From assembly GCA_017883285.1 (NCBI GenBank), contig JADGNV010000058.1, positions 1 through 51,700 on the forward strand: a stretch of DNA of 51,700 bases, in the 5' to 3' direction. Made by a program: the position numbers and the translations under genes. The notes below the pieces were generated by a model. It saw only the letters and a list, made by a program, of their open reading frames with translations. It was not told where the DNA came from and made no database searches. The stretch comes from Candidatus Aminicenantota bacterium. GTDB taxonomy: Bacteria > Acidobacteriota > Aminicenantia > Aminicenantales > UBA4085. Shown here piece after piece: positions 14,893 to 22,868 of the stretch. Position 1 is the stretch's first letter; each line of letters begins with the position of its first letter.

Positions 14893-17058
14893 TCAGCGGA
14901 CGACGACCCGCGCCGGCTGGAGCTGGAGGTTGACCACCCCGCCCGCCGCGGCCATCGCCGAGACGCTTAGGGCGGAGATCAGGCACTCGCCGGCCGCCTT
15001 CGATTCGAAGCGCAGCGAGGCCAGGGTCGAGCTGCCCTTGAAGCCCCTCCCCGACCGCGGGCTGGTGAAGCCCAGCGTACACGTGCCCGACGCGTTGTCG
15101 ACGTTCTTGAGGAACGGCATCTTCTCCCCGCCGAACTGCCGCGACAGGCCGCCCTCGGTCACGTCCTTGAGGGAGACCACCTGCGGATTGAAGTTGAGCG
15201 TGAGCGACATGTTCCCGATTTCCTGATCGGAGTTGATGTTGACCGCGATCGTGAACTCGCGGCCCGGCGGAAGCTCGAGATTGGCCGGGGCGAGGGTGAT
15301 CGAGTTCATCCCGATCTCCTGCGGCCGCCGCTGGCGAAGGGCGAGCTCCGCCTGGCGGACGTTGATCTCCCGGTCGAGGATGTTCTCCTCGAATACGCCC
15401 TGGGAGGCGTCGGACGCGGCCGCGTCGACATCGACCCACAGCGGCTTCGCGTCTTCGGGCGTCAGGGGCACGGCCCGGATGATATAAGGAGTGATGGTCA
15501 GGATGACGTCGGTCTGCTCCCGGGTGGAGTCCTCGGCGCCGAATAGTCGCCCGACGAGCGGCAGGTCCTTGAAGCCGGGCACGCCATTGATGGATTTGCG
15601 CTCCTCGTCGCGGAGCAGGCCGGCGATGAGGTTCGTCTCCCCGTTCCGGAGGCGCATGACGCTCTTGATTTCGCGGTTGTTGATGATCGGGATGTCGGCG
15701 TAGCCTTTCCCGCCGAGAGAGGTGACCTTGATCTCGCAAGCGAGCGTGATCTCGCCCTCGCGGTGAACGGAGGGCTTGATCGTGATCTCGATGCCCACAT
15801 CCTGCTGCTCGAAGTTCGTGATAGGCACGTTGTTGACCCCTCCGGCGGCGAACGTGGAGAACGTCGTCCGGGGGATGGGGATTTTCTGGCCGACCTTGTG
15901 TTTGATCTCCTCGTCCGAGACCCCGCGGATGCGCGGCTGGGCGATGATCTTGGTGTCCGAATCCGTCTCCAGGAACTGGAGGAACGAGGTCGGGAGGCTG
16001 ATCGCGAAATTCCCGGCCTTCGAAAGGTCGAGGCCGCCCAGGTTGAACCAGTTCGAGCTCGTCGTCGAGCTCGACGAGGTCGTCGGGCTGTACTGGAGGC
16101 CGACGGTGTTCGCCGCGCCGCCGTTGTTAAAACTGACCCCGAGTTGGCGCAGGCGCGTCCGCGAGACCTCCATGATCTCGAGGTCGATGAGGACCTCGGC
16201 CTTGGGCTTGTCCCAGACCTTGATCAGCCGCTCGGCGAGCTCGACCACCTGCGGCGTGTCGCGGATCGTCACCCAGTTCAGGGTCTTGTCGGCGATGATC
16301 GTCGGGGCCTTGACCGTGGAGCGGAGCATCTGGGCCAGGGACCCGACCATCGTGTCAGCGGCGACGTTCGACAGGTAGAAGGTCTTGATGACGTTGACGT
16401 CGTATTGGATCCGCTTCATCGGCGTGTCGGGGATGACGACCACCGTCCGCTCGTCGACGATGCGGTAGAAGTTCTTGCTCGGGACGCACAGAGACCGCAG
16501 GGCCTGCTCGAAGGTCATGTTGCTCAGATCGATGGACAGGGGGACGTCGCGGAACGTCTCGTCGAAGACGAGGCTGATCCCGGCCGCCTTGCCCAGGGCG
16601 TTGAAGATCGAGCGCAGGCTGGTTTCGCCGGGGAACCGGAGCTGCAGGGCCTCGTCCTTGACCCGGAGCTTGATCGGAAACTCGAGCTTCTCCTTTTTGG
16701 GCTCGGCCTCCGGCGCCTCCGAGGTCATGAGCCGCGCCTCCTGGACGATCGCCGATTCCCGGGGATTGAAGGCGGACGACTTGGCGTATTCGGCCTTGGC
16801 CTCCTCCTTCTTCCCGAGCGCGACGAGCTTGCGAGCCTCCTGGAGATGGAACAGGCTGGCCCCGAGCTTCGCCCGCTCCAGGGCGAGCCGGTAGACGGGC
16901 TCCCGCGGGTTCTCGAGGCTCGCCTTTTCGTAGGCCTGGATGGCCTCGTCCCATTTCTTGTTCATCTCCGCCTCGGTCCCGAGGCGGTATTGGGGGCTCA
17001 GCGTCACGCACGCCCAGGCGCTCCAGGCCAACAACATCCAGAGGGCGGTCTTCTTCAT
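14893..17058 (-). CDS. gspD: Secretin (GspD/PilQ family) with TPR and cohesin-like domains, predicted lipoprotein
   Basis: The 721-residue protein starts with a short lipoprotein signal (lipobox WSAWAC at about residue 17). A TPR-like segment (about 25-115) follows, then an STN/N0 domain (about 130-190, LRSIFNALGKAAGISLVFD), an N1-type domain (about 195-275) and the secretin channel domain (about 290-530, with VPGFKDLPLVGRLF). Residues about 575-721 form a cohesin-like beta domain (NMSLTLNFNPQVVSLKDV, GEKMPFLKN). Secretins form the outer-membrane ring through which pili or secreted proteins leave. A C-terminal cohesin-like domain is unusual and would probably sit at the channel, where it could bind a partner protein. 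The start overlaps the preceding gene by four bases. Confidence 0.87.
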   Translation of the reverse strand: MKKTALWMLLAWSAWACVTLSPQYRLGTEAEMNKKWDEAIQAYEKASLENPREPVYRLALERAKLGASLFHLQEARKLVALGKKEEAKAEYAKSSAFNPRESAIVQEARLMTSEAPEAEPKKEKLEFPIKLRVKDEALQLRFPGETSLRSIFNALGKAAGISLVFDETFRDVPLSIDLSNMTFEQALRSLCVPSKNFYRIVDERTVVVIPDTPMKRIQYDVNVIKTFYLSNVAADTMVGSLAQMLRSTVKAPTIIADKTLNWVTIRDTPQVVELAERLIKVWDKPKAEVLIDLEIMEVSRTRLRQLGVSFNNGGAANTVGLQYSPTTSSSSTTSSNWFNLGGLDLSKAGNFAISLPTSFLQFLETDSDTKIIAQPRIRGVSDEEIKHKVGQKIPIPRTTFSTFAAGGVNNVPITNFEQQDVGIEITIKPSVHREGEITLACEIKVTSLGGKGYADIPIINNREIKSVMRLRNGETNLIAGLLRDEERKSINGVPGFKDLPLVGRLFGAEDSTREQTDVILTITPYIIRAVPLTPEDAKPLWVDVDAAASDASQGVFEENILDREINVRQAELALRQRRPQEIGMNSITLAPANLELPPGREFTIAVNINSDQEIGNMSLTLNFNPQVVSLKDVTEGGLSRQFGGEKMPFLKNVDNASGTCTLGFTSPRSGRGFKGSSTLASLRFESKAAGECLISALSVSAMAAAGGVVNLQLQPARVVVR

Positions 17059-17555
17059 TTGCGTTCTCCTTCAAGGGCGAACTTCTGGGACTTCCCATCG
17101 GCGCCCTGGATCTCGATCTCGCCGGCCGTGATCTTGACGATGCGGCCCGCGGCCCCGGCCGCCTCTCCCTCCGCCAGGGCGGCCGCCTGACCGTCGATCA
17201 GGACGAGGGCCAGAAACCGGCCTTGCGAGCGGACGAAGCCGACATAGCGGACCGCGGGGAGCGGCGCCGCCTCGTCCGCCGGATTCTCCCCGGCCGGGAC
17301 AAGGCCCGGCCGGACCGGACCGCCGAGGACGACGGGCATCGCCGCCGACGCCTCGGAGCCGGGCCCCTGCGGCAGGAAGAGGTCGCGGAGGAGCGGCATG
17401 GGCCCGCTCCGGACGGCGGCCAGGAGGTCCAAGCGGACGAGCGGCGAGGAGGTCTTGGCCGGTTTCTTCGCGTCCGGCGCAGGCTTCTGGCCGACGGCGA
17501 ACACTACCGCGGCCAGGACGACCGCGGCCCCCATCCCCATTTTTTTAGTATTCAT
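17055..17555 (-). CDS. GspC/PilP-like inner-membrane assembly protein
   Basis: This 166-residue protein has one N-terminal membrane segment (about residues 8-23), a long Pro/Ala-rich linker and a small C-terminal beta domain (about 100-166: VRYVGFVRSQGRFLALVLID, GRIVKITAGEIEIQG). This is the architecture of GspC or PilP, which tie the inner-membrane platform to the secretin. It lies exactly between PilO and the secretin, overlapping both, which supports this call. The linker-coding DNA contains a perfect 9-bp stem (17290-17313). Confidence 0.72.
   Translation of the reverse strand: MNTKKMGMGAAVVLAAVVFAVGQKPAPDAKKPAKTSSPLVRLDLLAAVRSGPMPLLRDLFLPQGPGSEASAAMPVVLGGPVRPGLVPAGENPADEAAPLPAVRYVGFVRSQGRFLALVLIDGQAAALAEGEAAGAAGRIVKITAGEIEIQGADGKSQKFALEGERK
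17290..17313. repeat. Perfect 9-bp hairpin within the GspC/PilP-like linker
   Basis: CCGGCCGGG (17290-17298) pairs with CCCGGCCGG (17305-17313) around the loop ACAAGG. It falls in the part coding for the disordered linker. Confidence 0.8.
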
Positions 17556-18105
17556 AGTAACCTGCGAATGAGACCCGGAGATCGATGGCGCCGGGCTGCT
17601 TGGTCATGCTCAGGAAATCGACCCGCTCCACGTGGAGGAAGCGGGCGTGCCGTTCGACCGCGTCGAGGAGCCGCTTGAGGACGGCGTAGTTCGCCGTGAA
17701 CCGGAAATCGGCCGTCACTTTCTGGACGACCCCCTTGACCAGGTCGGTGTAAGTGTACGTGACGTCCGTCGCGGCGAGTCCGGACGCGTCGAAGATCCGC
17801 TGGAGGTCGAGCCGCAGGTCCTGGAGCCCCTTCGTCCCGTCGTAGAATCGGCTCTCCTTGAGCGAGGCCAGGTCCTTTTGGGCGTTCGTCCAGGCCTGCC
17901 AGTCCTTCCGGACGGCGTCCCGGTCGCGGTCGAGGACCTGGTAAGAGGCCTCGGCGGCCCGGAGGTCGGCCGTGGCCCGGCCGGCCGCGCCGCGGGTTTT
18001 CACGGCCGCGGCGATCAGGACGCAGGCCGCGACCGCGAGCACGGCGCCGCAGACGGCGGCGGTGCGCCTTTCCTTTTCGGTCAAGAGCTCAAAGAGGTCT
18101 TTCAT
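17545..18105 (-). CDS. pilO: PilO/GspM-like assembly protein
   Basis: The 186-residue protein has one N-terminal membrane helix (about residues 18-37), a coiled-coil-like stretch (about 40-85) and a ferredoxin-like C-terminal domain. This is the common plan of PilO and GspM, which form the inner-membrane alignment complex with PilN and PilM. It overlaps pilN by 17 bases upstream and the GspC-like gene by 11 bases downstream. Sequence identity with known PilO is too low to see; the call depends on fold, size and gene order. Confidence 0.75.
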   Translation of the reverse strand: MKDLFELLTEKERRTAAVCGAVLAVAACVLIAAAVKTRGAAGRATADLRAAEASYQVLDRDRDAVRKDWQAWTNAQKDLASLKESRFYDGTKGLQDLRLDLQRIFDASGLAATDVTYTYTDLVKGVVQKVTADFRFTANYAVLKRLLDAVERHARFLHVERVDFLSMTKQPGAIDLRVSFAGYYEY

Positions 18106-18649
18106 GGCTGAACGTGATTTCCGAGACGAGGCGGCCCTCGATGGTCGCTTCGTTCTTGACGGAGATGTTCTTGAAGCCGAGGCCGCCCAGCTTCTGGACG
18201 AGCGCCAGGAGCTCGGGGAGGCTCGGCGAGACCACCCGGAAGCGGAGGTCGAGCCGGCCGTCCGCCGGTTCCACGGGAGAGATCCCGGCGATGTAGCTCC
18301 CGGCCGGAAGCGCCTCCTCGAGCCGGGTGAAGACGTCGACCAGGGAGAAGCTCTTCCGCTGGATGATGCCGTTGACGGCCTCGACCGTGTCCTTGAGCTT
18401 CCGGGCGAGCTCCGCCGCTTCGGCGCTCCAGACGTCCTTCTCCTTCCGGGCGGATTCGGAAAGCCGGGTGATCCGATCCAGGTCGGCCCGGGCGCCGGCC
18501 TCGAGCTTGTGCGACGTCCGGAGCGAGAGCCCGGCGGCGAGGGCCGCTAGGGCGAAAACGGCGGCAAAGGCGAGAAGCGCCGCGAAGAAGAACCGGCGGT
18601 TCCGGAGCGGCCGGCTCGCCAGGTTCACGGGGACGTTTTTCGCGTTCAT
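18089..18649 (-). CDS. pilN: PilN/GspL C-terminal-type assembly protein
   Basis: The protein (186 aa) starts with the characteristic PilN motif NLASRPLRNRR, used to dock onto PilM. A single membrane helix (about residues 22-43), a coiled coil and a periplasmic ferredoxin-like domain (about 100-186) follow. The start overlaps the pilM stop by four bases. It would bridge the cytoplasmic PilM-ATPase side and the periplasmic PilO/PilP side of the machine. Confidence 0.85.
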   Translation of the reverse strand: MNAKNVPVNLASRPLRNRRFFFAALLAFAAVFALAALAAGLSLRTSHKLEAGARADLDRITRLSESARKEKDVWSAEAAELARKLKDTVEAVNGIIQRKSFSLVDVFTRLEEALPAGSYIAGISPVEPADGRLDLRFRVVSPSLPELLALVQKLGGLGFKNISVKNEATIEGRLVSEITFSHERPL

Positions 18650-19581
18650 GACACCCCCTGCCCGACGAGCGGAGCGAGGAACGCCCGGTCCGGAGGCCGG
18701 ACCGCCGGCGGAAGCTCCAGCTCCCGGACGGCGAGATTCGTCAGCCGTTCCTGCAGGCCGGCCGCCGCGCTTGCGGAATCCGGGAAGGCAGCCCGGACCC
18801 AGACCGCCCCGATCGATCTCTTCTCGCGGTCTTCGATGAACCGGACCGTGGTCTCGACCTCGACCGCCGCCTGATCGATTTTTAGGCGGGGCGCCTGCGG
18901 CTCGTGCGGGTCCTGGAGGAACGGCTTGAACCGGTAGAGCGCGACCTGACCGTCCAGGACCGCCGTCAGGCTGAGGTAGTCCTCCTCGATGTTGAGGACC
19001 AGGGCGTGGCCGGGCGGATCGAGCCGGACGAGCCCGAGCAGGTTGAGCGCTGGGACTCCGATGTCGCGGACGGGCATCCCGACCCGGCCGAAGGCGTCCT
19101 CGTATTCCCGGACCACCTCGGTCCGGGCGATGGCCATGAGGACGCGCGTCCCCCCCGGGGACTTGAGGACGGCGTACGACATCCGCATGTCCTCGGGAGC
19201 GAAGGGGACGAGCTTCGCCAGGCGCCAGCGGAGGACCTCGTCCCGTTCGCGGGGCGAGGAGGGAAGCGATTCGAACGGGAGGACGAAGGCTTTCAGGCAG
19301 GACTCGGGGACCAGGAGCCCGACCGGCCCGCCCGACCGTCCGACCCGGGCGCCGGCGTCGCGGACCGCTTTTTCGAAAGCGGCCGGATTCGCGATGTTCC
19401 GCTTGTCGAAGGACGGCTCGAGCACGCCCGGCGGGAGGGGCAACACGACCTGGCCGGAGATCCCGCCGTCTTTTCCCGAACGGACCACGCTACCGATCCG
19501 GGTCCGCGTCAGCAGGAAGGCGGCCGGCGGATGGACGGACGCCGTGAAGAAAGCGGAGAGGCGGTCAAAACGGATCTTCAT
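18646..19581 (-). CDS. pilM: PilM-like actin-fold assembly protein
   Basis: This 311-residue soluble protein has the PilM/GspL cytoplasmic features: GLLVPESCLKAFVLPFESLP, LRWRLAKLVPF and VGMPVRDIGVPALNLLGL. PilM is an actin-like protein that binds the N-terminal motif of PilN on the cytoplasmic face. The gene lies three bases after gspE and overlaps pilN, in the usual order. Classical ATP-binding signatures are weak, as is common in divergent PilM proteins. Confidence 0.78.
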   Translation of the reverse strand: MKIRFDRLSAFFTASVHPPAAFLLTRTRIGSVVRSGKDGGISGQVVLPLPPGVLEPSFDKRNIANPAAFEKAVRDAGARVGRSGGPVGLLVPESCLKAFVLPFESLPSSPRERDEVLRWRLAKLVPFAPEDMRMSYAVLKSPGGTRVLMAIARTEVVREYEDAFGRVGMPVRDIGVPALNLLGLVRLDPPGHALVLNIEEDYLSLTAVLDGQVALYRFKPFLQDPHEPQAPRLKIDQAAVEVETTVRFIEDREKRSIGAVWVRAAFPDSASAAAGLQERLTNLAVRELELPPAVRPPDRAFLAPLVGQGVS

Positions 19582-19584
19582 CGT

Positions 19585-21195
19585 CTATTCCACGAACGTG
19601 ACCTTGTTCAACTCCTTGAGGCTCGTGGTCCCGCTCAGGACCTTCTGGATGCCGACTTCGCGGAGGGAGACCATGCCTTCGGCCCTGGCCTTTTTCCGGA
19701 CTTCGGACAGGGGCTTGCGGACGATGATCATCTCCCGGATGTCGTCGGAGAGCTCGAGCACCTCGGCGATGGCCGTCCGCCCCTGGTAGCCGGACTGGTG
19801 GCACTCCGGGCAGCCCCGCGATTCATAGAACATCCGCCGCCGATAGGTCTCCGGGTCGAGCCCGGATTCGCGGAGGGCGGCGTCGTCGTAATGCGCCTCG
19901 GTCTTGCACCGGGGACAGAGCACCCGGACGAGCCGCTGGGCCAGGATGCAGTTTAGGGCGGAGATGAAGCTGTAGGGATCGACCTGCATATGCAGGAACC
20001 GGCCGATGACGTCGAAGACGTTGTTCGCGTGGACGGTGGTGAAGACGAGGTGGCCGGTGAGCGCCGACTGGATCGCGATCTGGGCGGTCTCGGGGTCGCG
20101 GATCTCGCCGACCATGATCTTGTCCGGGTCGTGGCGGAGGATCGACCGCAGCCCCCGGGCGAAGGTGAGTCCCTTCTTCTCGTTGACCGGAACCTGGGTG
20201 ATGCCGTCGATCTGGTATTCGACCGGGTCCTCGATGGTGATGATCTTGTCCTCGGGCGACTTGATCTCGGTCAGGGCGGCGTAGAGGGTCGTCGTCTTCC
20301 CGCTCCCGGTCGGACCGGTGACGAGGACCATCCCGTAGGGCTGGGTGATGTAACGGCGGAAGCGCCGGAGGGCGTCTTCGGAGAACCCGAGCAGATCGAG
20401 CTTGAGCTCGGAGATCGCTTCGGTGATCATCTCCTTGTCCAGGATGCGGATGACCGCGTCCTCGCCGTAGATGCAGGGCATGATCGAGACCCGAAAGTCG
20501 ATCGTCTTGTCTCTGATCCGCAGGCGGAACCGGCCGTCCTGCGGGACCCGGCGCTCGGCGATGTCGAGGTCGGACATGACCTTGACCCGGGAGATGATCG
20601 GCGCCTGGAACTTCTTGTCGATCGGCTCCATGGCCTCGCCGAGCACGCCGTCGATCCGGTACTTGATGATGACCCGCTCGCTCTTGGACTCGATGTGGAC
20701 GTCGCTCGCCCGCTTCTGGACGGCGGTGAAGATGATGGTATTGACGAGCTTGATGATCGAGCCGTCCTGGTCGGCGAGCTTCTCGATGGAGATGACCTCC
20801 TCCTCCTCGCCGCCCTCCTTCTCGACCACCTGCATGATGTAGCCCTCGGTGGCGTCCCGCAGGACCTGGAGAACGGTCTCGCTCTTGCGGAGGGCCTCCT
20901 GGATCGCCCGCGGCGGGGCGGCGTGGACCTCGACCTTTTTCCCGACCATCGCCTCGACGGCGTCGATCGTGGCGATGTCGGAGGGGTCGGCCATCGCGAT
21001 CCGGAGGACGCTCTCCGTCGCGCTGAGCGGGATGAAGTTCGAGCGGTAGAGGAAGTCCGGGGGGAACGACCGGACGAGGTCCCGGTCGATCGCGGCCGTC
21101 GCGAGGTCGATGGTCGGGACGTGGTAGCGCTCGGCGAGCGCCTTCGTCTCCTGTTCCGGGGTAAGGGCGGAGGGGGCGGATTTGGATTTGTCCAT
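19585..21195 (-). CDS. gspE: Type II secretion/type IV pilus assembly ATPase
   Basis: The 536-residue protein has the N-terminal GspE domain and a full ATPase core: Walker A GPTGSGKTTTLYA at about 292-304, the Asp box around ITIEDPVEYQIDGI, and Walker B GEIRDPETA. A tetracysteine zinc module (CPRC ... CPEC, about 427-470) follows. It powers assembly of pili or pseudopili from the cytoplasm. The region at about 100-135 is charged and unlike typical GspE. It starts one base after the gspF stop. Distinction between GspE and PilB cannot be made confidently from sequence alone. Confidence 0.92.
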   Translation of the reverse strand: MDKSKSAPSALTPEQETKALAERYHVPTIDLATAAIDRDLVRSFPPDFLYRSNFIPLSATESVLRIAMADPSDIATIDAVEAMVGKKVEVHAAPPRAIQEALRKSETVLQVLRDATEGYIMQVVEKEGGEEEEVISIEKLADQDGSIIKLVNTIIFTAVQKRASDVHIESKSERVIIKYRIDGVLGEAMEPIDKKFQAPIISRVKVMSDLDIAERRVPQDGRFRLRIRDKTIDFRVSIMPCIYGEDAVIRILDKEMITEAISELKLDLLGFSEDALRRFRRYITQPYGMVLVTGPTGSGKTTTLYAALTEIKSPEDKIITIEDPVEYQIDGITQVPVNEKKGLTFARGLRSILRHDPDKIMVGEIRDPETAQIAIQSALTGHLVFTTVHANNVFDVIGRFLHMQVDPYSFISALNCILAQRLVRVLCPRCKTEAHYDDAALRESGLDPETYRRRMFYESRGCPECHQSGYQGRTAIAEVLELSDDIREMIIVRKPLSEVRKKARAEGMVSLREVGIQKVLSGTTSLKELNKVTFVE

Positions 21196-21196
21196 G

Positions 21197-22405
21197 TCAG
21201 CGGGCCACCTTGATCATGTTGAAGATGGGCATGTAAACCGAAAGGAGCATGACCGCCACGAGCAAGCCCATGAGGATGATGATGAGCGGCTCGATGAGCG
21301 AGACGAAGGTGTCGATCCGGGCCTGGATGCTCTCGTCGTAGACGTCGGCCACCTCGCGGAGCATGCCGCCGAGGTTGGCCGAGGTCTCGCCGATCCGGAC
21401 CATATCCAGGGCGAGCGGCGGGAAGATCCCGGTCTTGACCATGGACTCGGAGAGCGTCTCGCCGTTCTTGATCGAGCCCGGGAGGCCGATCGTCCGGGAG
21501 ACCAGATACTTGTTGGGCATGGCCTGCGAGGCGAGCCCGACCGAGGTCAGGAGCGAGATGCCGCCCTGGAGCAGCAGGCCGAGGGTCCGGCAGAAGAGGG
21601 CCACGGCCGATTCGACCCAGATGACCTTGCCGAGCGGGATGCGGAGCTTCGTCTTTTCCATCCAGATGTGCGTCTTCTCGTGGCGCTTCATCCAGAAGTA
21701 AAGGACGACGGCCCCGGCCGCCAGCGCGAACCAGACCGGCCAATGCCTGCGGGCGAAGACGGCGAAGTTGATCAGCCACTCCGTAAGGATCGGCAGGGGC
21801 GCATCGAAGTCCTTGTAGAAATCGGCGAAATTCGGAAGGACGAAATTGATCAAGACGCCCAGCAGGCCCGCGGAGAATGTGAGCAGGAGGGTCGGATAGA
21901 TCAGGGCCGAGCGGATGCGGGCCTTGGTCCGGGCGATGACCTTGGCATACTGGATGAACTGGGCCAGGGTTTCGGGAAGGTTGCCGCTCTGTTCGCCGGC
22001 CAGAAGGGCGGCGGTATAAATCTTGGAGAAGCGGTTCTCGAAAGGAGCAAAGGACTCGGAGAGGGACTTGCCGTGGCGGATGGCGCTTTCGACCTGGCCC
22101 AGGACTTCCTTCAAGGAAGGGTTCTTGATCCGGTTGGCGATGACCTCGATGCTCCGGAGGACCGGGTAGCCCGCCCGGACCAGGGCCACCAGTTCCTGGT
22201 TGAACATGATGAAATCGCGGTCCTTGACCTTTTTATCGGGGGAGAATGAGGAGATCCGAAGCTTTTTCCAGTCGCGGCGGACGGAGAACACGCAGAGGCC
22301 CTGAGACTCGAAATGGCGGCGGCATTCCCCGGCGGACAACGCGAGGTGCGATTCCGTGAACACCCGGCCGTCCTCCGCGGTCAGCCGGCAGTGAAAATAG
22401 GGCAT
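21197..22405 (-). CDS. gspF: Type II secretion/type IV pilus inner-membrane platform protein
   Basis: This 402-residue protein has two repeated GspF domains (about residues 70-190 and 270-395) and about three membrane helices (near 168-190, 215-238 and 372-395). Characteristic text includes FPPLALDMVRIGETSANLGGMLREVADVYD. It forms the inner-membrane base on which the ATPase acts. It is the first gene of the operon; a well-formed promoter lies upstream at 22479-22507. The N-terminal 60 residues form a small extra domain seen in many GspF/PilC proteins. Confidence 0.92.
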   Translation of the reverse strand: MPYFHCRLTAEDGRVFTESHLALSAGECRRHFESQGLCVFSVRRDWKKLRISSFSPDKKVKDRDFIMFNQELVALVRAGYPVLRSIEVIANRIKNPSLKEVLGQVESAIRHGKSLSESFAPFENRFSKIYTAALLAGEQSGNLPETLAQFIQYAKVIARTKARIRSALIYPTLLLTFSAGLLGVLINFVLPNFADFYKDFDAPLPILTEWLINFAVFARRHWPVWFALAAGAVVLYFWMKRHEKTHIWMEKTKLRIPLGKVIWVESAVALFCRTLGLLLQGGISLLTSVGLASQAMPNKYLVSRTIGLPGSIKNGETLSESMVKTGIFPPLALDMVRIGETSANLGGMLREVADVYDESIQARIDTFVSLIEPLIIILMGLLVAVMLLSVYMPIFNMIKVAR

Positions 22406-22444
22406 CGAGGCGCTTCCTTCTCCGCTCCAACTCCAGATTTATCA

Positions 22445-22467
22445 ACCGGTTATAAGCCCAGACCGGT
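22445..22467. promoter_or_regulatory. Paired ACCGGT sites downstream of the gspF promoter
   Basis: ACCGGT occurs at 22445-22450 and again at 22462-22467, 17 bases apart. Each is self-complementary, so the pair forms both a direct and an inverted repeat. It lies between the gspF start codon and its candidate -10 box, in the expected leader, where an operator could act. Confidence 0.3.
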
Positions 22468-22478
22468 AAAATCGCTTT

Positions 22479-22507
22479 ATATTAGGGGAATATCCGGGGG
22501 AAGTCAA
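22479..22507 (-). promoter_or_regulatory. Sigma70-type promoter for the pilus/secretion operon
   Basis: On the minus strand TTGACT (22502-22507) is followed after exactly 17 bases by TAATAT (22479-22484). Transcription would start near 22472 and run into gspF at 22405. Confidence 0.6.
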
Positions 22508-22519
22508 ATACGTTAAGGT

Positions 22520-22548
22520 TTGACAAAGCCCGCCTGAAATAATACCTT
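22520..22548 (+). promoter_or_regulatory. Candidate sigma70-type promoter, back to back with the gspF promoter
   Basis: TTGACA (22520-22525), 17 bases, TACCTT (22543-22548). The -35 is perfect and the -10 moderate. A start near 22555 would leave almost no leader before the ATG at 22558. The two divergent promoters are separated by only 12 bases. Confidence 0.5.
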
Positions 22549-22557
22549 TATCTTATT

Positions 22558-22818
22558 ATGAGACGCGCCGTTGCCGCTAGAAAAGCGTGGCGGGGAGGTC
22601 TCGGGCTGCTCCTCGCGGTCTTCCTCCATGCCCAGGACGTCGCCCCGGGCCGGCAGAGCGAACCCCCCAAGAAGCAGGCAACCGACTACATGAGCAGCGT
22701 CATGCTCCGGAACACGAACCAGCTCGGTCTGAAGGAAGACCCGGCCCTGACCCGGCTCCTGAAGCAGCCCAGCGTCAATTGGGCCATCCGGGCCTCGGTC
22801 CGCCACATCCTGAATTAA
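22558..22818 (+). CDS. Small exported protein of unknown function, 86 aa
   Basis: The N-terminus MRRAVAARKAWRGGLGLLLA has two basic clusters, followed by a hydrophobic run and a likely cleavage near HAQD, so export is expected. The mature part (about 60 residues) is polar with no recognised motif. It lies 50 bases upstream of the histidine kinase gene in the same direction, so it may be a partner or sensor component. There is no Shine-Dalgarno sequence; the promoter at 22520-22548 would give a leaderless or nearly leaderless message. Confidence 0.6.
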   Translation: MRRAVAARKAWRGGLGLLLAVFLHAQDVAPGRQSEPPKKQATDYMSSVMLRNTNQLGLKEDPALTRLLKQPSVNWAIRASVRHILN

Positions 22819-22868
22819 TTGATCTCATAGAATTTTTTTTATACGATGGATTCAATTTTTTGGATTTC

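Noticed and set aside
15763-17190. Long plus-strand open frame opposite the secretin gene
   Set aside because: Antisense to a protein with clear secretin motifs; the composition is typical of a GC-rich shadow frame.
22587-22868. Upstream extension of the histidine kinase frame
   Set aside because: The first 94 codons are low-complexity and overlap the small exported protein in another frame; ATG 22869 opens directly into a membrane helix.
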